Assembly (NCBI GenBank): GCA_004352715.1
Contig: SCFE01000009.1
Coordinates: forward strand, 2,160,036 to 2,224,035
DNA: 64,000 bases
Reading direction: 5' to 3'
Source: Hofstenia miamia
Taxonomy: Eukaryota > Xenacoelomorpha > Acoela
The notes beneath the pieces are model-generated. The model searched no databases. It had not been told where the DNA came from and saw only the letters and a list, made by a program, of their open reading frames with translations. Position 1 is the stretch's first letter. Each line of letters starts with the position of its first letter. The position numbers and the translations under genes are program-made. Below are positions 23,661 through 33,800 of this stretch, piece after piece.

Positions 23661-24119
23661 ACGCATTGTTGTCAATCTACATGAAGAAATATCACGTTGT
23701 GATTGTGCCTTCGATATTTGGCCTAGAAAGATAACCATTGATAAAACAGGCCCTAGTTCCGCTCATCATTAGTTATCAAATTGAATACTGAATTGAGGTA
23801 TTACAGACATAGCTTAGCTTAGAGAGATATAAAAAATTGTAAATATTCTACTAAATACAAGCAAATACATTGATTAATTAATATTGGTCCAGTTGTCGTT
23901 TTGTTTTTTGGCACTTGTCTTGCAGTACTCTAATTGAAATTGAATATTTCACTACTTAAAAAATTTGATGGAAGAAGAATGGCTAAGAACTTGGAGTCCT
24001 TGAGGCACTTTTTTAGTGAACATTTTACAAAAAACTGCATGAATCTGTTGTGTTGAGTTGTGCCTGTTGTGTAGTACAATAGTCTTTTGCAGGTTGTGTT
24101 CTGTGAAAAAACCCACACA

Positions 24120-24435
24120 ATGGCAAGGCTGCGAGAACGGCATTTGAGAAACACTTGAATCAACCAAAAATTTCAAACGTGGGCAACTTCAAAACGGTTT
24201 TTACTCAGGAAAAGGCACTTAAGGATCGCATTGCTTACCTTTCCACACAGGGTTTTAATCTATCAAAGCAGACGTTTTCAAGATGGCATTTAAATTTGCA
24301 ATGGCGAAAATTGAGTCAAACTTCAATTCAGATAAAGTGGAATATTAATAAGCAATCAAGCGGAAATTGGTGGATTGCATTTTAAAAGTGTGGTGGTGAT
24401 TTGTTTTTAAGAAAGCCTGAAAATCTTACAAGCCT
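24120..24435 (+). pseudogene. pogo/Tigger-type transposase N-terminal remnant (Psq/CENP-B helix-turn-helix)
   Basis: Frame 24155-24285 reads FTQEKALKDRIAYLSTQGFN followed by LSKQTF, like the start of the CENP-B/Psq DNA-binding region of pogo and Tigger transposases. A frame change gives AFKFAMAKIESNFNSDK in the next register. Another gives LFLRKPENLTSL at 24398-24433, where such proteins have W..FLRRNPE. Three frames in 300 bases show it is dead. It stops within about 20 bases of the outer end of the HMG inverted repeat. Confidence 0.5.
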
Positions 24436-24451
24436 TTAAAAAATACTAAAT

Positions 24452-27400
24452 GCTCGTCCAATAAAACTAACCCTCTTTCCACTAGGACTTTTTCGAAATC
24501 TGTGATGAATTCTACAGAAAATTTTTAAATTAAGGACATATCTGCATGTCCACAATTTTATCCCATAATAATTTTTTAAGAACGTCTAATCATTAGCTTG
24601 ACATGCTTAATACAAAACAAAATTATTAAATGTAAGATGAAATCAATATAAATGAAATAATCTGTTGAAATTTTTTTATTTAGTTGTTGTAAAAGTACAT
24701 AGATCTGTGCTTGCATATGATGTTTTGGTAAATTATATAGCTTGAAAAATATAATTAATCATATAATTTTAAATCAATAATATAATTATAAATCATTGTA
24801 TATAATTACATTCCAACAAACGAAAATTTATTGCTAATAAATCAAAAGAGCAATTTCAGTAAGTCTATACATTGTAACTTGAGGATATTACAAAAATAGT
24901 ATGCAATTAAACATTTTTAGGGGTCATTTAGTATTCTAAGGTATATTCAAGTCACTTTAAAGAAACTAAATCTTTGGAAGGCAATGACAAACTTCAAAGT
25001 ATCTTGAATTCACCTTAAAGCAAATCAGTGTTTTGAGAACCGTCTAATGTTTTAGGACATCCTTACGTTATTCTAAAGAGAATCCTTGTACTAAATATAG
25101 TTGCGTATATTTTATTACCTAATCAAATCTTAGATTGCAAAAAAATTCAAGCAACTGTAGAAAATGTGGTAAACGTAGAAGGAAAAGACATAGTAGTATG
25201 ATAGCACAAAAAGCTATATTATATTTCTAGAAGGTAATAAATTTATCAAATAATATTCTTTGTTTTTGGAATCTAATTGAATTAAAGCATATATATTATT
25301 TACCACGTATCAAGGAGTGCTTAATATTAAGCACTCCTTGCGTGTATTTATAAACATTTCTTACTTGCTCTATTTTACTAAAAATATTTATTCGAAAAAT
25401 CTAAACTAGTAGAGTAGCCAGAAAAAAAAGTGGGGAGGGGAAGGGGGAGGCAATTTCAATCTAAATAATACAAACAAAATAATTTTCTAAAAATTTTATT
25501 ATATTTTCAACAGAATCCTCAACTTCGGAATCCAAACTTTGAAAATTCGGAGGCGGACTTGGTCACAAATATCTTTTAATTTAAAAAGTAGGCTCTACAT
25601 TAAAAACTTGACTAAATACTAATAATTTTGAAGAATGTATGTGCATCAAAGCTATTGTTTTAAAACATGATTTCCAATCAATTAGTGAAAAGCATTTTGG
25701 TGGTAGCACTAGAAATAGTAGCTCTGCACTGAACTTATTTGATTGGCTATTTATTTTTTCCACCCTTCTTACCATAAAATGGTCAATAACCGCATTTTCC
25801 AACATGACAATATTTGCTTCCTTGCTTAGTTAGTCCTTACCGGCTTGTACATTTCATGGAGTAATATTTAAAAAAACTGCAGAGAATTTAACCCGAAATA
25901 ATCCCATCACATCATGCAGAAGTTTTCAAATTTTATACATGCATTTGTAATAATTATAGAATTTTCTGACATTCATGTGCAATTAATTAATGATTTTTGC
26001 TGATTTCAATTTCGAATCCTCTTCAATGTGCATGAGATCAAAAAGCCTAGTTAACAGAGCCAGCGCGGGGCCCGGGGCAAAATATGCGCATAAGTTAAAT
26101 GAAAAATTCACGTTAGCAACGTCCTGGTATAGTGTGGGTTTGCGCCCTTATTTAGATGTTGTAAAAGTTAATAGATCTGTTCTTGCATATGCTGTGTGTG
26201 TTGGGAAGTTATATAAATTGCAAAATAAATATAATTATAAAATTTTTACTCGATAATATAATTATAGGCCATTGTGTATAATTGCATCCCAACAGTTTAA
26301 GCAATTGGTACTAAATCAAAAAAGCAATTTCAGTAAGTGTATACATTGCAACTTGAGGATATTTCAAACATAGTAAGCAATTATACATTTTTAGAGATCG
26401 TTTAGTATTTTAAAGTATCTTCAAGTCACTTTAGCTTTGTAGAGCAATGTTAAACGGGAAAGTATCTTTAAGTCACCTTGGAGCAAATCATTGTTTTGAA
26501 TACAATCTAGCAATTTAAAATATCGCTACAGTACTCTAAAGAGAATCATTTTACTTAATATAGATGTGCATAATTTGTCCCATACCCTAATCAAATCTCA
26601 GATTGAAAGAAAAATTGAAGAAACTGTAAAAACGTGTTATACATAAAAGAAGTATGATAGAACAAATAACAATGATAAAATTCTAGAAGGTAATAAATTT
26701 TTCAAATAATTTTCCTTGTTTTTGGAATCTAATTGAATTAAAGCATATTTGTTATTTACCACTTATTACGACATATTTATAAAGACTTATTATTTGTTCT
26801 ATTTTACTAAATATTATTTATTAGATTCGAAAAATCTAAATTTCATACTACATCAATCCAGTGGTGTAGCTAGAAAAATATTTAAGGGTTAATTAAAATC
26901 TGAATAACACACACAAAATAATTTTCTTCAAGTTTTGTAATATTTTCAACAAAATCCTCAACTTCGGAATTCAAACTTTGAAAATTTGGGGCCATGACTC
27001 TGTTCACTCCCCTAGCTACACCTATGCATAAATCTCAATTGATAGCAGGTTCGAACCACTTAGAAATTCTCTGTATATGGTAGATCACAAATATCTTTCA
27101 ATTAAAACATTAAACACGAAAAGAGCCTTATTTGTTGTAAATCACAGTGTACGTATTAAAGTATATACTCTAATGTTCAAATGCAACTAGCAATAAAAAT
27201 TGTTAAATTCAAATTGTGAAAATTTTAATTCTAATTTTCATAAATTTAGTAATAATTGTTCTGTAATAATTGCTTAGAGCGGGGGCCATGGCATTCACCT
27301 TCCCTTAAAGTCGGTACTGCTTATTTGTTAAATATATAAATTTTTAGCATGTTTCGATCTAAATTGGTAGCTCTAAAAAGAGCTGATTTGGGATTGAAAG

Positions 27401-27852
27401 GTACTGCGATGACGATTAAAGAAGAGGAAGTGGAGGAAGATCGTCACAGGAACATAAATTTGGTATATATAGAGAATCTTCGATAGCAGGGTCAATTACT
27501 TTTCCAGGGTGCTTAGGTAGAAATATGTTGCATGAAGATAAATATGGTGATATTTTGACTGGTGATTTATTCCACTGTTCGGAAATACTTGGCCTTGGCG
27601 GACTAATAAAATTACTTGGGCGTTTACTATTCGGCTTTTGTAGAATTCGGCTTAGATTGTGTGAAGTAAAAGACTTGCTGGAATTTCCTCTTCGAGGCTT
27701 AAATTTATACCCAGGGTTTTCCAGTCTATGCTTCATTTTCAGCGCATCAGCCTTTTCATAAAAATATTGCTTTTCCGCGTTTGACAATGCTTTCCATTGC
27801 TTCCCGAGGTCAATACTTAATTCAAAGTGATTAACAGCTTTCCCTTCTTGAA
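24452..27852 (-). repeat. HMG inverted repeat, left arm
   Basis: Reverse-complement match to 28479-31145. Outer landmark: CTCTTTCCACTAGGACTTTTTCG at 24474 against its complement near 31100. Inner end: CCCTTCTTGAA at 27842-27852. The arm contains two diverged direct copies of an approximately 0.9-kb unit (about 24680-25560 and 26155-27100, each starting TTGTAAAAGT..ATAGATCTG and containing CTCAACTTCGGAAT). The arms differ by many substitutions and by indels, for example about 115 bases at 26425-26540 absent on the right and about 250 bases at 30690-30940 absent on the left. Confidence 0.85.
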
Positions 27853-27871
27853 CTTCAAGGGATAAAACCAA
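27416..27871 (-). pseudogene. SOX-like HMG-box gene, 5'-truncated copy (copy 2)
   Basis: 151 codons ending in the same C-terminus as the other copies (CSCDDLPPLPLL). The HMG box starts only at QEGKAVNHFELS: helix 1 with KRPMNAFMIF is missing because the inverted repeat ends there, and the frame begins in unrelated sequence (MVLSLEV). The rest of the box (LGKQWKALSNAEKQYFYEK, NPGYKFKPRR) is intact. Without helix 1 the domain should not fold or bind DNA normally. The intact tail suggests recent loss, unless an upstream exon restores the start; I found none. Confidence 0.8.
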
Positions 27872-28369
27872 ACGAAAATTGTTTTATTCTCATTCCTTTT
27901 AGACTGAAAACAAAATAATAGTGGTAAGTAATCTTCCTCTGTAATTTAATACATACATACAAAATATTTGAAATTTTACTATATAAAACTAAAACCTTGC
28001 TTGAAAATCAAATAAAATTGCCTGCTTGCTCTCGCTAAATATATGGCAGAATAACTAAGGTTTGTTCCTCGTTTAACTTCTTTATTTATGTTTGAATTAA
28101 ATTACTTTTAGTTTCAATTTCTACATTTTTGTATATAGTAACATTTGTAAATATTGATTAACTCATTTTATAAATAATAAAAAATTGAAAGTCATTTCAT
28201 TATTGGTTACTCGTAATCAGCGATAATCAGCAGGCCGGTTAATTTGTTAAATTTTATCAACGGGCGTCGGATTAGAAAGCCTGATCCTGATTACGTCCCG
28301 TCGTTAATCAAATTAATTCTTAATTGCCTATGATGAGTGCGAAAAATATAAATAGCAATGCATTAACAG
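27853..28369 (+). promoter_or_regulatory. spacer of the palindrome; upstream region of HMG copy 1
   Basis: This unique spacer holds the upstream sequence shared with copies 3 and 4. 28190-28330 carries TAATCAGCAGGCCGGTTAA, then AATTTTATCAACGGGCG, GATTACGTCCCGTCG and TTAATCAAATTAATTCTTAA. These words are kept in order upstream of the copies at 44624 and 53090. In those two, the GATTAGCAGGCC downstream nearly repeats the first motif. Conservation among copies is seen; that it acts as a promoter is inference. Confidence 0.45.
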
Positions 28370-28915
28370 ATGAATTCATTCGAAATGGTATACCTCATGA
28401 GCCTACCACGCACTTTAACAGCAAAGCGTCCTATGAATGCATTCATGATTTTTTCATCGGAAAAAAGAAGGAAGATCATTCAAGAAGGGAAACCTGTTAA
28501 CCACTCTGAATTAAGTATTGAACTCGGGAAGCAATGGAAAGCATTGCCAAACGCGGAAAAGCAATATTTTTATGAAAAGGCTGCTGCGCTAAAAATGAAG
28601 CATACACTGGAAAACCCTGGGTATAAATTTAAGCCTCGAAGAGGAAATTCCAGGAGGGCTTTTACTTCAAACAATTTAAGCCGAATTCTACAAAAGCCCA
28701 GTAGTAAACGCCCAAGTAATTTTATTAGTCCGCCAAAGCCAAGTATTTCTGAACAGTGGAATAAATCACCTGTCAAAATATCACCATATTTATCTTCATG
28801 CAACATCTTTCTACCTAAGCACCCTGGAAAAGTAATTAACCCTGCTATCGAAGATTCTCTATATATACCAAATTTATGTTCCTGTGACGATCTTCCTCCA
28901 CTTCCTCTTCTTTAA
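28370..28915 (+). CDS. SOX-like HMG-box protein (copy 1)
   Basis: 181 codons, intronless as seen. An HMG box occupies about residues 19-91: KRPMNAFMIFSSEKRRK in helix 1, then NHSELSIELGKQWKALPNAE, then YFYEKAAALKMKH and NPGYKFKPRR. RPMNAFM and the closing P.Y.F.PRR are SOX-group marks; the W of the usual FMVW is F here, as in some non-SOX boxes, so SOX-like is safer than SOX. The tail is basic and Ser/Pro-rich and ends in an acidic CDDLPPLPLL. Predicted role: sequence-specific, DNA-bending nuclear factor. The start was chosen at the first in-frame ATG; MVYLM six codons on is the alternative and is what copy 4 keeps. Confidence 0.85.
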   Translation: MNSFEMVYLMSLPRTLTAKRPMNAFMIFSSEKRRKIIQEGKPVNHSELSIELGKQWKALPNAEKQYFYEKAAALKMKHTLENPGYKFKPRRGNSRRAFTSNNLSRILQKPSSKRPSNFISPPKPSISEQWNKSPVKISPYLSSCNIFLPKHPGKVINPAIEDSLYIPNLCSCDDLPPLPLL

Positions 28916-31145
28916 TCGTCATCGCAGTACCTTTCAATCCCAAATCAGCTCTTTTTAGAGCTACCAATTTNTTCCAAATTTGTGTTCCTGTGACGATCTT
29001 CCTCAACTTCCTCTTCTTTAATCTTCATCGCAGTACCTTTCAATCCCAAATCAGCTCTTTTTAGAGCTACCAATTTAGATCGAAACATGCTAAAAATTTA
29101 TATATTTAACAAATAAGCAGTACCGACTTTAAGGGAAGGTGAATGCCATGGCCCCCGCTCTAAGCAATTATTACAGAACAATTATTATTAAATTTATGAA
29201 AATTAGAATTAAATTTTTCACAATTTGAACTTAACAATTTTTATTGCTAGTTGCATTTGAACATTAGAGTATATACTTTAATACGTACACTGTGATTTAC
29301 AACAAATAAGGCTCTTTTCGTGTTTAATGTTTTAATTGAAAGATATTTGTGATCTACCATATACAGAGAATTTCTAAGTGGTTCGAACCTGCTATCAATT
29401 GAGATTTATGCATAGGTGTAGCTAGGGGAGTGAACAGAGTCATGGCCCCAAATTTTCAAAGTTTGAATTCCGAAGTTGAGGATTTTGTTGAAAATATTAC
29501 AAAACTTGAAGAAAATTATTTTGTGTGTGTTATTCAGATTTTAATTAACCCTTAAATATTTTTCTAGCTACACCACTCGATTGATATAGTATGAAATTTA
29601 GATTTTTCGAATCTAATAAATAATATTTAGTAAAATAGAACAAATAATAAGTCTTTATAAATATGTCGTAATAAGTGGTAAATAACAAATATGCTTTAAT
29701 TCAATTAGATTCCAAAAACAAGGAAAATTATTTGAAAAATTTATTACCTTCTAGAATTATATCATTGTTATTTGTTCCATCATACTTCTTTTATGTATAA
29801 CACGTTTTCTACAGTTTCTTCAATTTTTCTTGCAATCTGAGAATTGATTAGGGGACAAATGATGTACAACAATATTAAGTAAAATGATTCTCTTTAGAGT
29901 ACTTTAAAATACTAAACGATCTCTAAAAATGCATAATTGCTTACTATGTTTGTAATATTCTCAAGTTGCAATATATACACTTACTGAAATTGCTTTTTTG
30001 ATTTTGTACCAATTGCTTAAACTGTTGGGATGCAATTATACACAATGGCCTATAATTATATTATCGAGCAAAAATTTTATAATTATATTTATTTTGCAAT
30101 TTATATAACTTCCCAACACACACAGCATATGCAAGAACAGATCTATTAACTTTTACAACATCTAAATAAGGGCGCAAACCCACACTATACCAGGACTTTT
30201 CTAACGTAATTTTTTCATTTTACTTATGTGCATATTTTGCCCCGGGCCTCGCGCTGGCTAAGGCCTGCTCTGTTAACTAGGCTTTTTGATCTCATACACA
30301 TTGAAGAGGATTCGAAATTGAAATCAGCAAAAATCATTAATTAATTGCACAAGAATGTCAGAAAATTCTATAATTATTATAAAATGCATGTATATAATTT
30401 GAAGACTTCTACATGATGTGATGGGATTATTTCGGGTTAAATTCTCTGCAGTTTTTTTAAATATTACTCCATGAAATGTACAATTTTCNNNNNNNNNNNN
30501 NNNNNNNNNGCTCTTTTGATTTATAAGCAATAAATTTTCGTTTGTTGGAATGTAATTATATACAATGATTTATAATTATATTATTGATTTAAAATTATAT
30601 GATTAATTATATTTTTCAAGCTATATAATTTACCAAAACATCATATGCAAGCACAGATCTATGTACTTTTACAACAACTAAATAAGCGATCGAACCCACA
30701 TTATAATACAGGACGTTGATACCGTGACTTTGTATTTTAACATATATGCATATTTTGCCTCGGGCCCCGCTCGCTGGCTAAAGCCCGCTCTGCAAATAAG
30801 CATACCTAATTTCCAAAAATAGCTAAATTGCAAATATGATACAGTTATAAGTGAAATATTAATGAATTTGCTATATTGTGCAAATTGTCGATGCTTCCCA
30901 AGCCTCTATAATTCCTAGCTACAAAAATTTCAACAGATTATTTCATTTATATTGATTTCATCTTACATTTAATAATTTTGTTTTGTATTAAGCATGTCAA
31001 GCTAATGATTAGACGTTCTTAAAAAATTATCATGGGCTAAAATTGGGGACATGCAGATATGTCCTTAATTTAAAAATGTTCTGTGGAAGTCATCACAGAT
31101 TTCGAAAAGTCCTAGTGGAAAGAGGGTTAGTTTTACTGGACGATC
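28479..31145 (+). repeat. HMG inverted repeat, right arm
   Basis: Counterpart of 24452-27852. A 20-N gap at 30490-30509 lies exactly where the left arm has about 990 bases (24857-25846). The gap is therefore probably larger than drawn, unless the right arm really lacks that segment. 28872-28970 is repeated at 28975-29072 across a single N. Confidence 0.85.
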
Positions 31146-31455
31146 ATCGAGTATTCTATTTGATCGCGTCGAAGTTAAAATCAGGTTGAGTTTTTCAAGC
31201 ACGACCCTTACTCAAAATTTTATACTCGAACGTTTCTCAACCCGAATTTGTACCAAAACTTTTGGACTTTGAATGGAAAATAATATGCCTTCAAACACGA
31301 TTCTACCACTGGAAAGAGCATATACATATGTAATTCCCGTATTAATTTAATGCCTCCATTATAAATGCTATTGTAGGCAGGACGCCCGGAAAGTCACTAC
31401 CTAGTTTGTAAAATACAAAAACTGAGACATACTGGAGTTTATTAGACATTAAGTA

Positions 31456-32705
31456 TAGGGGGTTTCAGCAAAAATGTCGCATTTCATAAAATGTATTTAA
31501 ACAAACAATTGATTTACAAGAAACAGCAGAAAACACTGAACAGCTGTCGACATGCTTTTAATGTGACGTGTTATTATTAATTATTTTATTGATCGAGATA
31601 TGGAAGCGACTACAGATGGAATATATTTTTACATAACAACTGAAATGCGAAATGGCACATCATCAGCTGAAATACACCGCAAATTAATAACAGCCTGGGG
31701 AGAGGACAATGTTTGTGGCCTGCGGCAAATCCAAAGGATTGCAAAGGAAATCAAAGATGGTAAACGTCAATCATTTGATAGGAAGGAAGGATCAGGAAAG
31801 ACAAGGACATCACGTACAGCAGAGAATATTGAAGCCGTAAAAAGGATTGTGGACGCAAGTGCAACTGTCTCTATAAATTATTTGAGCAACATGACAGGTT
31901 TGCATGAGAGTACAGTGCAGAGGATCCTTACCCTGGATCTGGAGAAACAGAGTGTCTATGCACGGTGGGTCCCGTACAACTTGACAGAGGTACACAAGCA
32001 GCAACGAGTGGCTGGTGCTCGGATAATACGTGAGACAATAACTGGAAATGTCATTGTCATTGATGAGAAATGGCTATATGCGGAACCTCATCCATCTCAA
32101 AATAATGTTCGAGCATGGGTAGATCCGGGTGGTGATCGTCCAACATTGGCTAGATGTGGAATGTCTGCAAGGAAGTTTCACATTATGGTAGGCATCAATT
32201 TCAGGGGTGACCACTACTTCGAAGTGCTACAAGCCGGTGAATCTATTAATAGTGAACGGTATATTGCATTCCTACAGCAGATTTTAGCTGTTCGACGTCA
32301 AGGTACTGTCACCATAATGCATGACAATGCCCGGCCTCACGTCGCTAGAGCGACCAACGATTTTTTGCAAGAAAATAACGTTGAAAGAGTGGTGCAACCA
32401 CCCTATTCACCTGACATGAATTTGTGCGATCGCTACATATTTCGAAATATGGAAGCCCATCGTGCGGAAAAGGTTTTTAATGATCGAAATTCTGTTCTGC
32501 AGTTTTTGGCTAACTACCTCGAGCAATTCAGTCGATATAAATTGGGAAGGGAACTTACTCGACTTCGCGAGGATCTCCAGAAGATCATTGATTTGCAAGG
32601 AGATTATTTAAAGTGAACTGTTCAGTGTTTTCTGCTGTTTCTTGTAAATCAATTGTTTGTTTAAATACATTTTATGAAATGCGACATTTTTGCTGAAACC
32701 CCCTA
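31456..32705 (+). mobile_element. complete mariner element with perfect 88-bp terminal inverted repeats
   Basis: 1250 bases. The terminal repeats 31456-31543 and 32618-32705 are identical in reverse complement over 88 bases by eye, beginning TAGGGGGTTTCAGCAAAAAT. The element is flanked by TA on both sides (31454-31455 and 32706-32707). The right terminal repeat starts two bases after the transposase stop. The paralogous site at 44145-44146 is empty and holds a single TA, confirming the ends. Identical repeats plus an intact gene point to recent insertion. Confidence 0.95.
31600..32616 (+). CDS. mariner transposase (DD34D), intact
   Basis: 338 codons, close to the usual mariner length of about 345. 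The N-terminal third has the paired helix-turn-helix region (RQIQRIAKEI; STVQRIL). The WVPHxL-type linker is WVPYNL at residues 123-128. Catalytic Asp 155 is in VIDEKW, Asp 242 in HDNARPH and Asp 277 in MNLCDRYIF, with 34 residues between the last two. YSPD at 269-272 replaces the usual YSPDL. All three metal-binding acids are present and no stop interrupts the frame, so it may be active. The ATG used is the first in frame, 56 bases inside the left terminal repeat. Confidence 0.95.
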   Translation: MEATTDGIYFYITTEMRNGTSSAEIHRKLITAWGEDNVCGLRQIQRIAKEIKDGKRQSFDRKEGSGKTRTSRTAENIEAVKRIVDASATVSINYLSNMTGLHESTVQRILTLDLEKQSVYARWVPYNLTEVHKQQRVAGARIIRETITGNVIVIDEKWLYAEPHPSQNNVRAWVDPGGDRPTLARCGMSARKFHIMVGINFRGDHYFEVLQAGESINSERYIAFLQQILAVRRQGTVTIMHDNARPHVARATNDFLQENNVERVVQPPYSPDMNLCDRYIFRNMEAHRAEKVFNDRNSVLQFLANYLEQFSRYKLGRELTRLREDLQKIIDLQGDYLK

Positions 32706-33491
32706 TATTTCCAGAATTAGGTTATTGAGACTTACTTACTAATTGATGGATTGGCAAACTTGATCGTTATTCATGGCCACTAAGAAGCAAGGGTGGACGT
32801 GAGTACATATTTTCATACCCAACGCAAAGCCACTCTCGTACAATTCTAAAAAAGCTGCGCCCAACCCATGCCCTCACCGCGCATCTGACCCCCAGATGTT
32901 TACAAAAATTATTGCGGTTTTACATAGAAAAAGCAGTTTTACCATAGCAAAGTATTTTACAGTAAAAAATAATTTGTATATATACTATGATGGTTTAACA
33001 TAATGTATTGGTAAACTTTATGTCTGTGGGTGAGGTAGCCTACCGGCATACAGACTTCTGTATAACGCATGGCAACGACACTGAAATATCAGTCTATCAT
33101 GGCCCACAAATATAAAATACGTGTTTATTAAGTATTTGCTAAGACTAGGTATGTATAAGAACAAACTAACCCAAAGACTTCGCTACATTAATCGAGTAAA
33201 AGTAAATTTAGTTTTTCATTTCTGATGTCAACTTAACTGAGCAAACCATTTCCGGCCATGCTGTTTCTCTAATAAATTCTTCTTAAATATCGTATAATTT
33301 TGAATGTTATGCAATGAATTTGATTTGCATTCCTATTTTTACGCGTTCCAAAAATGAGCAGGGACCGAGACATTGGAAAAATTTGGGAGAGATTGAAAAA
33401 TCGTGCTATTACGCAATAGTGCCCAAATTTAGTGAATGCTTTAAGAAATGTGTTCAAAAATAAAACTCAATTGAAAGTATTTCAATTTCAG

Positions 33492-33692
33492 TATGCAGAT
33501 TTTATCATAATTCTCAACGTACCCAGCTTTGGTCTAGAAAAACAAAAAATTAAAGAATTTTTTGCCAGGCATAATACTCGAGCCTTGCGTGTATTAGACA
33601 TTTCAATATTAGCTTTAAATTCTATTTTTTTCAATTTTTACCTATAATGTCGAAGAATCCATCGAACTTTCACAGTTTATCTCAAATGATAA
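33492..33692 (+). other. candidate exon, left-arm copy
   Basis: Preceded by a good acceptor (AAAGTATTTCAATTTCAG). The frame reads YADFIIILNVPSFGLEKQK, then IKEFFARHNTRALRVLDISI. It is identical at DNA level to the right-arm copy for about 190 bases around the acceptor. An extra T in a poly-T near 33628 then shifts the frame. Family not recognised. Confidence 0.35.
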
Positions 33693-33800
33693 GTCATCTC
33701 ACTCCTCAGCCGTAAAGTTTTAAAAAGCCTGTCAACCCGCACCCAACCCGCTCGGTATACTCAACCCAAGTTCACCATTGATTCTTTCTGAAAATCGTTG

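Larger units (their letters stand above)
31253..33800 (+). repeat. second inverted repeat, left arm (interrupted by mariner)
   Basis: Reverse-complement match to 42817-44348. Outer landmark: CCAAAACTTTTGGACTTTGAA at 31252. Inner landmark: TTCACCATTGATTCTTTCTG near 33771, ending at the 1000-N gap. Differences from the right arm are the 1250-base mariner, an approximately 290-base segment missing near 33705 and scattered substitutions. Confidence 0.85.

Noticed and set aside
26060-26085. GC-rich GCGCGGGGCCCGGGGC as a CpG island or promoter
   Set aside because: Under 30 bases and repeated in the other arm as part of a dispersed repeat.
28570-28806. Minus-strand frames opposite every HMG copy (also 27525-27761, 44824-45030, 53275-53481)
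   Set aside because: Shadows of the HMG frame; conservation follows from the coding strand.
28370-28915. HMG gene as a fungal mating-type (MATA-HMG) gene
   Set aside because: RPMNAFM and the PGYKFKPRR end are closer to SOX, and the surrounding mobile elements are animal types. Not fully excluded.
24452-31145. The palindrome as a pure artefact of inverted reads or whole-genome amplification
   Set aside because: The arms differ by many substitutions, by indels and by a truncated gene, so they are separately evolving copies.
33432-33647. ATG-started 71-codon gene MNALRNVF...
   Set aside because: The first 20 codons cover what looks like an intron end with acceptor; the exon interpretation fits better.
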